From assembly GCA_948146395.1 (NCBI GenBank), contig OX411543.1, forward strand, positions 59,697,689-59,761,688: a stretch of DNA of 64,000 bases. Direction: 5' to 3'. The translations under genes and the position numbers were made by a program. Shown one piece after another: positions 10,825 through 22,229 of the stretch. Position 1 is the stretch's first letter. Each line of letters begins with the position of its first letter. The stretch comes from Fragum whitleyi (taxonomy: Eukaryota; Mollusca; Bivalvia; Cardiida; Cardiidae). The notes under the pieces were generated by a model. The model did no database searches and was not told the origin of the DNA. It was given only the letters and a program-made list of their open reading frames with translations.

Positions 10825-11064
10825 TGAGCCTGTGCATGAGATTTCCAACAAATTCAAATCTGTGCAAAGCAAAGACTACGGCCAGCCTGTGCATTCGCAC
10901 AGACTGACCAGAGTCTTCACTATGCACTTTGTAGGTAGGTCAGGTCTTAACGTATCTCTAGACCTTAAGGTTACTTTAATTTAAGAAATTGTGGCTGTCT
11001 ATGCCTCTCTACGTTTGAACCTCACCAACATTTCAAATTGTTGAGAATGTCACGCACAGGCTCA
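10825..11064. mobile_element. MITE-F copy 1, complete
   Basis: TIR element of 240 bp. TGAGCCTGTGCATGAGATTT at the left is matched by the inverted AATGTCACGCACAGGCTCA at the right. The left half contains hairpin module H ('ggccagcctgtgcattcgca' against 'cagactgaccagagtcttca'). Other members are at 23750, 29657, 62250 and 63710. Superfamily unclear; no safe target duplication. Confidence 0.75.
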
Positions 11065-11261
11065 CATGTTTTGAAAATCGCCAACTTGTTTGGAAAAGAA
11101 TCAAAATTCAACAGTGCAATGCTTAAATAAATTCTACCTACATGTAGCTCAAATGGTTAATTTATTCATACATGTGCTGTTGGTTTGCTTCGTGATATCA
11201 TGAACATATTAATGAGTAATTGCTATATTGTCACTGTATTTGGACACTGTTGCGCTAACTC

Positions 11262-11507
11262 TTAACCCTTGTCATGCTGAATAAATTTTTGTCAAAAATT
11301 TGCATCAAAATCAAAGGGCAAAAAGCACTAAAAGTACCAACTGTAGATCAATGTTTATTTAAAAAACTAAATTGTTGACAATTCTGGTTTGAAAGTGAGA
11401 AACAGGTGGTGTAGACTAACATCAGACTGCACATATGTGCAGGCTGATGTTTGTCTAAAGCTCCTGCCAAGACAGGAATATTTCAGGTTCAGCATGACAA
11501 GGGTTAA
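11262..11507. mobile_element. MITE-D copy 1, piggyBac-like
   Basis: TTAA at 11262-11265 and 11504-11507 bounds a 246-bp element. Its inverted ends CCCTTGTCATGCTGAA and TTCAGCATGACAAGGG match exactly over 16 bases. TTAA targets with CCC-starting ends are the piggyBac hallmark. The right half contains hairpin module H ('catcagactgcacatatgtg' / 'caggctgatg'). Non-coding. Confidence 0.85.
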
Positions 11508-12239
11508 ATGAATTGTTTATTTGCATGATATTCATACCATCAATCACAAAATTGAAAAGGGTTAAAGACGGTTAAGAACAAGATCTAATTAAGATTTTGT
11601 CTCGTCATCTTGCATGTATCGGCAAGGTCTAGATTTGACTTTTTGTTTTTTAGCAATTAGTAGCATAGTACATACATAGATGTCTTTAATTAATACTTAC
11701 CCGAGGTTATGGAGATTGCTCGGTAAAATATAAGGTTTAAACCTATCTTTTTTTGGGGGGGTGGGGGGGGTGGGGGATAAAGTTCTCATTTTTGCAAGAA
11801 ATGGAAAAAAAGAAAGATATATTGACGTACCACGAAAAACAACTCATAAGTCTTTTTTCATAAATTCAATCAATGTGATGTAAGCACTACAATTTGGCGG
11901 TACTGAATGAGTGAACCGGTTATTGTTGATTCGGGAGTTTATATGTATGCAGTTTTGAGAAAATACAGATATAGTCAAACCAACCCTGTCGCATTTAAAG
12001 ATACCTTTAGAATTTAAGGAAAATCGTTCATTAGACAAAGGAAGTCATCAAATTAATTCAACATCTAACTGCCAAATATAAGCATTGGCATTTGTTTCAT
12101 CCATAGTTTCAGGCTTGAATATACAGACAAATGTCCCGTCAGCTTATAAGCATCTTGTAAAATATGTTAGGCATTCTGAATAGTAAGTCTCTCAACAATG
12201 ATGATGCCAGATTTATTTAAAATAGAATGAAATCAAGTA
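11508..12239. other. Unassigned, G-rich run
   Basis: Contains a G-rich tract at about 11755-11777. Otherwise nothing recognised. A 64-codon minus frame at 11844-12038 shows no family features. Confidence 0.4.
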
Positions 12240-12587
12240 CTATAAAACTTGCGTTAAGTGACCACTGAGTGGACCATTAAAAAGCGGTCGCTTATGGAAA
12301 TAGTCGCTTAATACAATAATTAATGATAAAAAAGACGTGTTTTTTGATAGAATATAAAGATTTTAACACCATACTGACCGACTATTAGGATGTTTGAACC
12401 CTTAAGAATCGTCTCAATGAGACGATTCTAATGGGTTCCAACGTCATAAGATTAAACGCAAAATATTTTTTTCGTTTAAGAATGTCCACTATTCGGAAAT
12501 TTCACTTAAGGCGAAGGGACTTTTTACGATGGTCGCTAAATAAAAGCGGTCGTTTAATAGACGTGGTCGCTCGAGCAAGATTGACTG
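12240..12587 (-). mobile_element. MITE-B copy 1, complete
   Basis: TA flanks at 12238-12239 and 12588-12589. The ends read CTATAAAACTTGCGTTAAGT and CTCGAGCAAGATTGACTG, with repeated AAGCGGTCGC / GTCGCTTAA motifs beside both termini. The centre is a hairpin (about 12390-12441, AATCGTCTCAATGAGACGAT). Opposite orientation to the copies at 22230 and 28145. CAGT-like ends, a TA target and GCGACC subterminal repeats recall Tc1/mariner-pogo non-autonomous elements (inference). Confidence 0.8.
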
Positions 12588-12735
12588 TAATATATATACA
12601 TGTATATAAGAAAATAGGAAAAACATTTCCCTTTTAAATTTTAACAAACTCTAATGGTTAAATAGCACCTTGAAAAGTTATAGTTACAAGTTTGAAGAAA
12701 AGTACATACAGATAAATCAAAAGCAAACAGAGACT

Positions 12736-13038
12736 ATGAACAAAATAAGCGATATATATTACCTCCCTTTAATAAAATATGATTTCATTTTCTTTAAATA
12801 GCTTCCAATTTCTTCAAGAACTAATAAGCCGCTTACAATTTTAAGAATATCAGTGAAACATTTTTTTCTTTTATATTCATTTTGAAAGTAGCTATAGACT
12901 TTAACCATTTTAGTCATTTTGGAGCGTTTTGAGTGGTTTGAGTCAGTGTTTTGAATGAATGAATAAATGGAGCACTGCATTAGTGATTTACATTTGTCTT
13001 GATTGAGACGCATATCGGTTTTATGATGTAAGTAACTG
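12736..13038 (+). mobile_element. MITE-A copy 6, broken at the hairpin
   Basis: Starts abruptly in the second arm of the central palindrome ('gaacaaaataagcgatat') and continues through the type-1 module to the right end GATGTAAGTAACTG followed by TA. The left half is absent, so the break lies at the hairpin tip. Confidence 0.78.
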
Positions 13039-13039
13039 T

Positions 13040-13664
13040 ATGCTAGTACCGATGATTTCATCGCGTGTCATTTAATCTAAAGCTTTAAGAGAAGTTATAT
13101 TCAAACTTTCATATCTGATTTTTTTTTCATTGGAAAATATAATAGTTGTGTGTTTTACTTTTTTGATCGATTAATTTCATGACTTAAACAGGTTTCAATT
13201 TCATTCGTGGCTCCTTCTTTCGAAAAAAATAACGTTTTCAAAGGTCACCCAACAAAAGTTTTTTTTTTTTTTTTTTGTAAATAATATATTTGTTTTCAGA
13301 TTTCGAGCTAGTAAATCTTGATGTCGCTCTGAAACAAAAAAGATACCGAAAAGAAAAGTCTAGTTTACACGTCAACGTCGAATTTTCTATCAGAGGACAT
13401 TTATATGTAGAGACGTCAGTCAGAAAAAATAAGGATAAAACGTTGAATTAGACTTGAACGTGACCTTTACCGAATTGTAAAACTGCAGAAAGTAGACAGG
13501 GTGATCGTGGGAATTTAGAATTCAATGAATTTGAAAAAAAGACAATACGATATATTATACTTTCACCATTATCCTGTTGAACTTGAGTTTTGTTTGAAAC
13601 AATTCGCCATTTTCTCGGAACATTTCGGCTATTCTGTAAGTTTTCAAGAAATAAGTAAGTCGAA
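13040..13664. other. Unassigned, T-tract
   Basis: Contains a long T run (about 13258-13276). No element or gene recognised. Confidence 0.4.
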
Positions 13665-13738
13665 GACAGGATTGAAGACTTAGATCAGCCTACACGTACG
13701 ACTTACGTACAGACTGATCTTAGTCTCTACTGTCTGTC
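13665..13738. repeat. Hairpin module H, free-standing
   Basis: 74-bp imperfect palindrome: 'agacaggattgaagacttag' + 'atcagcctacacgta' pairs with 'tacgtacagactgatcttag' + 'tctctactgtctgtc'. It is not bounded by a recognisable host element. Confidence 0.7.
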
Positions 13739-14037
13739 ATAGCTTAGTGTTCAGAAAGAACATGTGGTGAATATCGTGAGAAGAGATAACATGTAGATGT
13801 AAAAAGAATTTGTTCGCTTTATTCATATCAAAATGCCTTTGAGTATAGGATAAATACAATATTTGAAATATTTGAAATTGAATAATTATTTTCGGTGTTT
13901 AATGATACTTTTCGCGTTTACTTGTTGTTTATTCAAACTTCCCACATGTATAAAATAAAATGAGCCGTTTAGCCTAAAGTTAAGTGGCATATAAAAAAAC
14001 GGTTATATTGCATTCAAAAACACATAACGTTCAAGGC

Positions 14038-14545
14038 ATCGAGACATTATGAATGAGTTGGGAATAATTTTGGAATGAAAATGACAAGTTTGCTGGGCGA
14101 ACGTATATATTGTAATGATAGAAGGGGGGGGGGGGTGTAATTAAATACCATCTTCGCTAGCCAATGGTGATTCCCACTACATATACTTTGAATAGAACAC
14201 GTACAGTGAGAATCGACAATTGGCTAGCGAAGAAAATGAAATACATGATTCGCGCATTCAATTCAAATCAAACGACATCTGCGATATTTTCTTATCCCCT
14301 CTTGCTTTAATACGTACAGTTTTATTTTACTTGTATGTCCTCATGGACCAGTCAGACCGTGTACAAATCACACTGGATAATGCGATGTTTTGAACAATTT
14401 GCATAAATCTTTTGAGCCTTTTCTTTGATTTCTTTGTGTTAGAACGATTTGATTTATTGTTTGGAATACTATTGATTTACTGAGCGAAAAAATGGAATGG
14501 TTTTGAGTTGGTGAGAGTCGATTTCACCATGTCATTTACATACTA
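14038..14545 (+). mobile_element. MITE-A degenerate copy, foreign centre
   Basis: Left-end-like 'gacattatgaatgagttgg', GGAATGAAAATGACAAG, the module 'tgtcctcatggaccagtcag', and a right side 'gttggtgagagtcgatttca' up to CATGTCATTTACATACTATA. The usual centre is replaced by a G run (14124-14136) and the unrelated foldback at 14152-14232. Confidence 0.5.
14152..14232. repeat. 81-bp foldback
   Basis: CTTCGCTAGCCAAT at 14152-14165 is the exact inverse of ATTGGCTAGCGAAG at 14219-14232, with weaker pairing inside ('gattcccactac' against 'gtacagtgagaatc'). It sits within a degenerate MITE-A. Confidence 0.75.
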
Positions 14546-14955
14546 TAAGCTCTGATGATATGAGGGTAATGGTACCACACTAGAATTTCAGGGAATACTT
14601 GTAATCTGTTTCAAGTTTAGATGTGAAACTTATTAAAAATGAACGAATCTCAAACGACAAAAATATAATTAGGTCAATTTTGAATAAGCTCTTAACTACG
14701 ATCGATATCTACGAAGAACTTTATCTCCTCAATGGAGTTCTTGCCTAGTAGATTCGGAGAAGACTTTTAAATAGAATTTTAATACCATATGGGGCGATGT
14801 TTTCCTGTCCCAACAGCCAAAACCTGACCAGTCTTAAAGGATGAAATATAAAAGAGCATATACTAAGAAAATTTTCTGTGAAATGTGATTGAAATTTGCT
14901 GAATAGTTAAGTAGTTAAGTCGAGATTTGAGCTTTAATGTTAACCTAATGTTAAC
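14546..14955. other. Unassigned
   Basis: Nothing recognised beyond AT-rich unique sequence. Confidence 0.4.
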
Positions 14956-14957
14956 CT

Positions 14958-14989
<32 letters not shown>

Positions 14990-15380
14990 CACCAACGGAC
15001 ACGCGGACGCTCGTACAATATTTCAAGTACAGCTGGGGTCCGTTTTACCAAACATCATACGAAAAAAAATTATCGTAAGCCAAAATCTTAAATCGTATAT
15101 GGTGCTTTTTATTCACTGTAAGATTCTGCCGTGTTATATCTCATTGGAATCGTCTTCCAAGGAAAAATTCCATATTTATTTACCACGGTAGATGCAACTT
15201 AAATTTTTGACTTACGCAAAAAATATCGTAAGATCTTTCGTAAAACGGGTCCTTGATCTTCAATGAAAACGTCGTCGTCGTCGTCGTTGTTGTTGTTGTT
15301 GTTGTTGTAATTGTTGTTTTGTTTTTGTTTCTCCAACAGTCACGCGGACGCTCGTACAATGTTTGATCAAATACAGCGCA
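14956..15380. repeat. Local direct repeat with (GTT)n, split by an element
   Basis: (TTG)n at 14959-14988 followed by 'ccaacggacacgcggacgct' and 'cgtacaatatttcaagtacagc' is repeated at about 15270-15378: (GTC)n/(GTT)n, then 'ccaacagtcacgcggacgct' and 'cgtacaatgtttgatcaaatacagc'. A small TIR element (15035-15252) lies between the copies. The proline/threonine/glutamine-rich short frames here are microsatellite translations. Confidence 0.7.
15035..15252. mobile_element. Small TIR element, GGTCCGTTTTAC ends
   Basis: 218 bp. GGGGTCCGTTTTACCAAAC at the left and its approximate inverse CTTTCGTAAAACGGGTCC at the right. Internal TATCGTAAG motifs are inverted about the centre. The element at 44290-44477 is similar, and the 1.9-kb element at 5734 shares the style (GGGGCC end, ATCGTA motifs). 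Confidence 0.65.
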
Positions 15381-15862
15381 TTGAAAATAGCTCGCTGGTC
15401 TTTTACCTTTGAATCGAAGTTTGATATAAGAAATAAAATAACCATTTCCGATAAAATCTGGCGGTGAAGAATTGTCTCGATCTATCAAGACTATCATGAT
15501 ATAGCAGGGCATGTGTACGTGACCGATTTAACGAGATGTGATTACTGGCTAAACACTAATCCATCATAATACATCGCATTGTCCACTTCCAAAGACCATT
15601 CCAAACGTTTGTTATAAGTAAATACATATAAATATGTGTTCCACCAGGCTAAAAGGGTCCTCTTGGGAAGTGCGAAAAGTATCGACCCTTGTCAGAATGC
15701 GTTTCGGTTTCGTTTGCCGCCCATTTCCTGTAACCAAAATGATCATTCTAGAAACCTTCCAATACAATAATTTTCAAAATGCGACCTCTTTTTGAGCTCT
15801 GCTGGACCCAATATCTTTTTCAAATATCTTTTTTATCGGAGTTTTTAGATACTCCTTGTGAC
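15381..15862. other. Mostly unassigned
   Basis: 15778-15850 ('tgcgacctctttttgagctc', 'tgctggacccaatatctttt') resembles 36961-37070 and 47047-47100, so it is a low-copy dispersed repeat of unknown type. The rest is unassigned. TCCTTGTGAC at 15853-15862 is the left target duplication of the next element. Confidence 0.5.
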
Positions 15863-16298
15863 CATTTGGAACATCACGCGGCCATTTCCGTAAACTGCAA
15901 CAGGCCTCGGATGTATGTCAGGCGGATGGGTATGTAACAAAATCGTGGATTTTGTTAGGCGGAAACAGTGTAAGAAAAACTAGTACTGTAGATTTAAATC
16001 TTTTGCAGTAAATAACGGCTGAAAAATCTTATTTTTTGAGAATGACGAATCATTCTCAAAAATTAAGATTTTTTCATCCGTAATTTTAGATATTTATTTA
16101 GGATACGATGGTTTCACGCCAGTGGCTTAAACGAGTAGCGTTGGCGACGTCGAATTTTTTCACTCACGGTTTCGAGGGCTAATGCCATTTTAACTGACGT
16201 CATCGAGTTTTTCCAAGGGTTTCCCGTAAATTTTAAAAATAGTCCGTCTATGCCCATCCGAGGTTGATCGTGAGACTGGCCGAGTGGTGTTCCGAATG
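15863..16298. mobile_element. MITE-E copy 1, 10-bp target duplication
   Basis: 436 bp bounded by identical 10-mers TCCTTGTGAC (15853-15862 and 16299-16308). Ends CATTTGGAACATCACGCGGCC and GGCCGAGTGGTGTTCCGAATG are inverted. It contains 'cgtaaactgcaacaggcctc', a central hairpin (about 16021-16072, TTTTTGAGAATGACGAATCA...), a TGACGTCA site and GTTGGCGACGTCGAA. Two more copies exist (47557 in the other orientation, 52579). A target of 9-11 bp would fit Mutator-like elements; the ends give no independent proof. Confidence 0.88.
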
Positions 16299-16308
16299 TC
16301 CTTGTGAC

Positions 16309-17342
16309 GTGTGACTGGTCCCAATTGTAAATAAGTTATGGTTTAAAAAGACCCCTCCACATCTTACTCAATTTGTCAAGAAGACTTGTGGACGAATTGA
16401 TTAAAAAAAACGACCCCCTCATGGGTCGGTATACTCAAAACCTTTACAGTCAAATGGTAAAGGAACTAGAATAATTAAAATAATATGAGAAGACTATGGT
16501 TGAAAATGATGTTGTTTTGAAAATTGATCGTGGGGGTAAAACAGAAAAACAAACAAACAAACTAACGAACAAAAAGCCTTCGTGAGTGCATGTGCGAAAA
16601 TTACGAACAATTATGCTTAAGTTGGGCTGACATTTTACATATTGTAACTTTTTTTTAAATTTTCGACTGAAAACCAAAGATAAGTGAGTGGTAAATCGCG
16701 AAGAGTTGTTGAATCAACCACAAGATTTGAGATGCCACCTTTCGAACTCCAATTGAACTTCAGAAGGGATAACGTCTTCTATTGACATTATTCTTGCAGT
16801 ATATATTATGTACATCTTGTATTATTGCCAACTTTAAGACAGTCTTTCTCAGAACTCAATCAATGAGATGCCTTTATGTAAATTGTGAATGATAATGCGG
16901 TTAACTTTATGAGCTATAAATATGAGTGTGTAAACTTGTACACATGTGGGTTGCTTTCAAGAAAAGTCCAATAGAACGCGGGCCCATTGACTGTGAGCAG
17001 CCATCTGTAGACGGTACTGTGGCATGTGTAAAGTCATGTTATTAGATTCATAAGTACACGTAAATCGCGCTAGAGTGAACTTTTAACGATTAATTCTGTG
17101 GGTGCTTTTTTTCTGATGTTGTTGGTATCTTTTATTGACCACAAGAACGGGCGCCATCGTTTTTAATGCAGGCATCTGCATTTGTCTGAACTTAATTCAA
17201 ATCCATTATTATTAATGAAATTTACATGCTTTCTTTTTTGTTACAGGCTACAATCATATTAGAGTCTCTGCATGACATTTCCAACAAATCCATCTGTATG
17301 TGATAGGCAGACTTTGAGTAGCTTGGTCAATTATGTGGACCA
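16309..17342. other. Unassigned, with MITE-F-like scrap
   Basis: Mostly unassigned. 17262-17320 ('gagtctctgcatgacatttc', 'caacaaatccatctg') is the left end of a MITE-F without the rest. Confidence 0.4.
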
Positions 17343-17775
17343 TTTATAATATTGTGCAATTGACAAGGAGAATATTTTTGGAATTAATTTTAAATAAAAT
17401 TGAATAAGTATGTATTTGTAATAGACAGTCTTTGAGTGAATTAAATGGGATGTTAACCATTTTCGCTAATTTTGTTCAGGATGAACAAAATTAGCGATAT
17501 TTGTTACCTCCCTGTAATAAATATGCATATAAGTTCTAAAAATAGGTTCCTATTTCTTCAAGATCCTATCAGACGCTTGCAATTTGAATTATGTCAGTGA
17601 AAGCACATTTTATTTTTAATGACGTTGTCTAATCTATCTCTTTCAGTGGGCTTGGAGCGTTTTTTAATGGTTTGAGTGAGTGTTTGGAATGAATGAATGT
17701 ATGAATGGAACGCTGAGCGAGCTATTTGGAATGGTTTTATCGAGATGAATGTCAATTTGACGTTGTTGTTTTCTG
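17343..17775 (+). mobile_element. MITE-A copy 8, moderately diverged
   Basis: Left end eroded ('atattgtgcaattgacaagg'). The central hairpin is well kept (about 17450-17514, AATTTTGTTCAGGATGAACA...). Type-1 module, right end TTGACGTTGTTGTTTTCTG followed by TA. Confidence 0.78.
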
Positions 17776-17796
17776 TAACTATCGATCGAGAGCAAA

Positions 17797-17846
17797 GTTA
17801 AGAATCTGATCAGACTGCAACTTCACAGGCTGATCTGAGTCTTAAC
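17797..17846. repeat. Hairpin module H, free-standing
   Basis: GTTAAGAATCTGATCAGACT pairs with AGGCTGATCTGAGTCTTAAC around a short TGCAAC/TTCAC centre. Same core as the other H hairpins. Confidence 0.7.
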
Positions 17847-18635
17847 ACTGTGCATTTGTGATATTGTTGGAAATATCGCGCTCATGCGTATGACAAAACT
17901 GTCTAACAGTGAAGATATAGAAACCATAGAAAGATTCGCAGAAAAGAAAATAAAGACATAAATTTCCTTCAAATTTAATTTCTATGTTTGATATTCTCTA
18001 GAATTTATTCGAAAGGACGCCTGTAAAGCTTCTTATCTCAGAAGAGAACAAGATTATATCTATTTCCGATTGATTTATGTCAATTTAAAACTAATAGAAT
18101 TATGTAACTGTCAGAACAGTGAAGTAGATGTTGAAATAAAATCTCAATTAAAATCCCGAGCACAGTTCCAATAAGAGGATTTTGTCTTATCGCATAAATA
18201 TGTCTACTATTATTATATTAAGTTTGGGATGTTCTCTAAAATTAGAGGTGATAAATTCAATACCTCCGCCGCGATGTTATCCAAGTGCGCATCCCAGTAT
18301 AGTGATAAAACATTTCAGTATAAAATATATAGCAAATGCTAAAGATGATTTGTAGGTTGGTTTGAAACGTTGGAAAAATATTGCAATAACTCTTAGGGTA
18401 CATTAACGTCCTAATAATCCTTTGGTGAAAGAACCTTGTAATCATGTAATTGCAAAGACGAAATAATAATTAAGTCAAACGAAAAAGAGAAAAAAATACG
18501 TACAATAATTGATTGTATCACATTCTTACGAATATGAGTCCACAACTAAAGCATAGCTGAAAATAAACCTTCAGTACGCAGAAGGGGGTCAAAGTCACGG
18601 AGACAAGTAATACATATATTGAAACTATCGGTTTA
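17847..18635. other. Unassigned
   Basis: No element or gene recognised. Confidence 0.4.
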
Positions 18636-19046
18636 TAGTTGATTACATCATGAAATTGACAATCATTCCGATCAAATTCATTTGCTCTGAACTCCAATCA
18701 TTAATTCCCAACACTCACTCGAACCATTCAAAAACGCATTACATTTTCTAATAATGATAAGATCACTTGTAAACTACACTTTAATGTAAATATAGCTAGA
18801 AAAAAATCGCGATTTCACTGACAAAAAAGAAATTGTAAGCGTCTAATTCTGATTCATGAAGACAATGGAATCTATAAATAGAAGTTGTATGCACATTTTA
18901 GTAAAGGGAGGTAATAAATATCGCTATTCTGTTCATCAGGAACAAAATTAGCGATATTGGATAACCTCCCGTTGAATTCACTCAATACTCGCTCCACACA
19001 CTCATTATATGTTTCAATCTTGTCACTTTCACGATTCAACCAGCTG
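18636..19046 (-). mobile_element. MITE-A copy 9
   Basis: Reverse copy: 'agttgattacatcatgaaat' ... type-1 module ('cactgacaaaaaagaaattg'), hairpin (about 18904-18970, loop around TTCATCAGGAA), right side 'tgtcactttcacgattcaac' + CAGCTG. TA flanks are present on both sides. Confidence 0.8.
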
Positions 19047-20040
19047 TACAAGACCGATGCGCTAACAGCTAGGCAAAAATGCCTTGTGCCTTAGTTTTGT
19101 AAACCTAAAATACATTGTTACTTGTCCGCGTGGGTTCGACTCTCAAATCGATTAAAACCGTTTAAATCAATCGCATATCGCTCCATTCATTCATTCGAAA
19201 CACCTTAAACGTTTAAAAACGTTATTAAATCGTCTATCATGATCAACATTGCATAGATTGATATAAATTGAATAACTGGATAATTGAATTTAACCATAAA
19301 AATACGTTACAAGTGTCATTCAATTAGGAGGGGGCACTATAAACTAATAAAAAAACTTTCTAATTTGTATGGAAAATTACATGCATGCTGAACTTCAACC
19401 AAATAAAGAAAAATATGGTTTTTAAACATATCGAAAATAAGGAATTTTGGATGGTAATTTCTTCTGAAAATAGGATTTTGTGGCAATTTGCCCTCTCAAA
19501 ATTACAAAAAAAATATACTTAGCTCCATAAGAAAGTGCGCACGTTCACATTTTTTCTTATTTTTTTCTAATTTTTACGAAGTTGGAGGAACTTTTGCTAA
19601 TGACATTATTTGCATATTTTAGGTATGACCCTCCTGAAACGAGGCATTCCAATTTCGATAAGTTGCGAATACTGCGGACTTTTAGTCAGCACAAACGGTG
19701 TTTAGTTTTGCCCATCTGAAATTTCCTTTCTATACTATAATATAAACTATATTTGCTCAAATAGCATTTCCGAGTTAGACTAGGGAGTCAATAACAGTTT
19801 CAAACATAACTTTGATTTTACATATATACGTTACATTTACGTTAACGTTAGAAATCTCTACGCTGATTTGTCAGTAACGTTAGATCAAACAGTGCATTTG
19901 CGTTCTACATTAATCATCGGAACTCAAAAGAGGATTTACAAGTGATGCATAACATTTCTGATGGAACATGAATGCCTATTTCATTTTGTAGGGAGTTTTC
20001 GTCGCATAGAGTTTATTTTTTCCCAAACATTTTTGACAAA
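19047..20040. other. Unassigned, with MITE-A scrap
   Basis: 19138-19240 keeps a reverse MITE-A block ('cgctccattcattcattcga', 'aaacgtttaaaaacg'). The rest, up to the start of the segmental duplication at 20041, is unassigned. Confidence 0.4.
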
Positions 20041-20498
20041 AATTTGATGGTCAAACTTCGTTGTTGCATGGCGTACAAATGGCATTCATATGTGAATTTA
20101 TTACAAGGTATGACACAATAATTGAACTGAATGTGTTTCCAGAAGAGTTATTCATCAACTTGAGGATGTACAGGCAAATCGAACAAAAGCATAGGTTCTT
20201 TTCTAACCAAAAAGCATTGAGTGCTGTGTTCTTGCTTTCTTGCATAATCGATGGTTGCGACGGTAAATGGTGTAACTTATGAGATATTTGAATTTTACAA
20301 GTGCACTCTTTTTTTTGGAACTAAGTATAGTTCACTTTGATTTTTTGAAAGCACATTAAGCAAATCAAATTGATCAAAGATAAATTTTCTTGGCAAAAGC
20401 CAGTGTGATTATGTATAAGGTCTATTAAAATGTACATGTTTTATAGTTATCAGCTGGTACTGAGCTTATACTAGACCTAAAACAAATATGAACGTTTC

Positions 20499-20921
20499 TT
20501 TCATGCTTTTCGATGGTTCATCGAGAAATAACGATAGATTATCACTTGATTATCTCATCGCAAAAGCAGTGAAATTATTAAAAAACTTATTCCCTGCTTT
20601 TGTGAATTTCGTCCTATCTGACGTCATCTATGCGGGGCGAAATAAGTGACGTCACAATGAACGTTGCATAGCAATTACGCGCAAAATGACGCGCTTTACG
20701 AAAATATGTCCTAAAAATTTCGCATTTTGTCTCATTATTGCAATAAAGAAATAGAATAATCGTTTGTTTTTCGAGTAAGATCGATTAATATTTCATTTCG
20801 TGAAGAACAAAATCTATATTTTCACTCGTGGCTCTGCCACTCTTGAAAATAAAGCTTTTGTTGTTCACTCAATGAAATATAAATCGATCCTACACTGAAA
20901 CAAACGATTATCCTCTATTTC
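20499..20921. mobile_element. Insertion private to copy 1, foldback-containing
   Basis: Absent at the corresponding place in copy 2 (26831-26834). TTTC occurs at both edges (20495-20498 and 20918-20921). The right 175 bp fold back: 'gaaatagaataatcgtttg' near 20749 inverts to 'caaacgattatcctctattt' at the end. It contains TGACGTCA twice and 'acgcgcaaaatgacgcgctt'. Left-end relatives are at about 43340-43520 and 53075-53150. Confidence 0.75.
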
Positions 20922-21577
20922 AATGAAAAATGGCCAGTATTACTCAAGAGCAGATAACTCTAGAATGCAAAAGAGCATGGAAAGGTACCTTGAAAATTTG
21001 AAATCATAACTATTTAATCTTTTATCTTCACTCTACAGCACATGAAAATAAGAAAATAGATGGATGGAAAAGAATTATGCCATGTCTCTATTGCTACCTT
21101 AACTGTGTACCAAAGAATGTTTTTGATAAATTTCAACACTAAGATTAAATTTCGATATTAGATTCAGTTAAGTTTGTTTCATCAATGGAATCCGGGTCAA
21201 TTTCACTAGATATATTTTTTTCAGCTTCTTTAGGTACTAGCATACATATATAAATTCTATGACATAATATTCAACAAACAAACAGTGGTTACTTATTAAA
21301 TGGCCATGTTTTACAATTATATATGTTTTATGTTTTATCACCCCTTTTAGCCGCAGGAATCTCTGGAATCTGAACAGTAAGATGGGCTTTTTTCTCATCG
21401 TTTTGATAATACCGAGGTTATAATTGACCCTAATGAACAAGTAGACTTCACTCAACATTATGTAATAAAAGTAATGTGTTCGGCTTAACCTGTTAACCTA
21501 TAGAATTATGAAGAATTAATTTTACAACCCCATATATACATGAATATGTTTCGTCTCTAGACGACCAAATTGTGGTA

Positions 21578-21998
21578 CAGATAATAACGTCGTGAAACTA
21601 ATAATGTGAATGAATTTTGAATGAAATTGAATGAGTACGCTGAGTGAGTTTTGACTGATATTATAGGGAAGTAAACAACTTTCGCTTATTTTGTTCAAGG
21701 TGAACAAAATAAGCGATGTTTATTACCTCCCTTTGATAAAATATGGTTCTATGAAAAGCTCTCTATGTCTACACGAACCCAATATACGCCTACAAAATTC
21801 AATTAAGTAAGTGAAATCGAGTATTTTTTCACTCCATTTTTATTTTGAATAAAATTGCTGATCGTATCAATTTCACTGATTTTGGAGCGTTTTGGAATGG
21901 TTTGAATGAATGTTTGGAATAATTGTATTGAGTGCTGAGTGTGCAGTTCAAAGTAGTTTTAATCAGAATGGCAGTCGATTTCACGATGTTGTCTACTA
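21578..21998 (+). mobile_element. MITE-A copy 10 (shared by both duplicates)
   Basis: CAGATAATAACGTCGTGAAA left end after TA, hairpin about 21665-21731 (loop TTCAAGGTGAA), a diverged type-1 module ('ctctatgtctacacgaaccc'), right end 'cacgatgttgtctacta'. Orthologous to 27487-27908, so it predates the duplication. Confidence 0.82.
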
Positions 21999-22229
21999 TA
22001 CTTTCAGCTTCTCTCCAACCGTAGTTACGATAATTCAGTTGTCGATCGTTAATGGTTGAAAGTGCGCAATACCTCTAAGTATACATTCATGTTGTGGGCA
22101 TTTACAAATTATATAGAAATAAAAAAGATATTGCATACAATGTACCTTTTTTGGGTCGTATAGATGTGTGTAAACGGACGAAACCCGGGCATAAACGGGG
22201 AAAACGGGAGGTAAATAAAAATATCTATA

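Noticed and set aside
15180..15512. Thr-rich 110-codon minus frame
   Set aside because: The threonine run is a (GTT/GTC)n microsatellite read through a TIR element.
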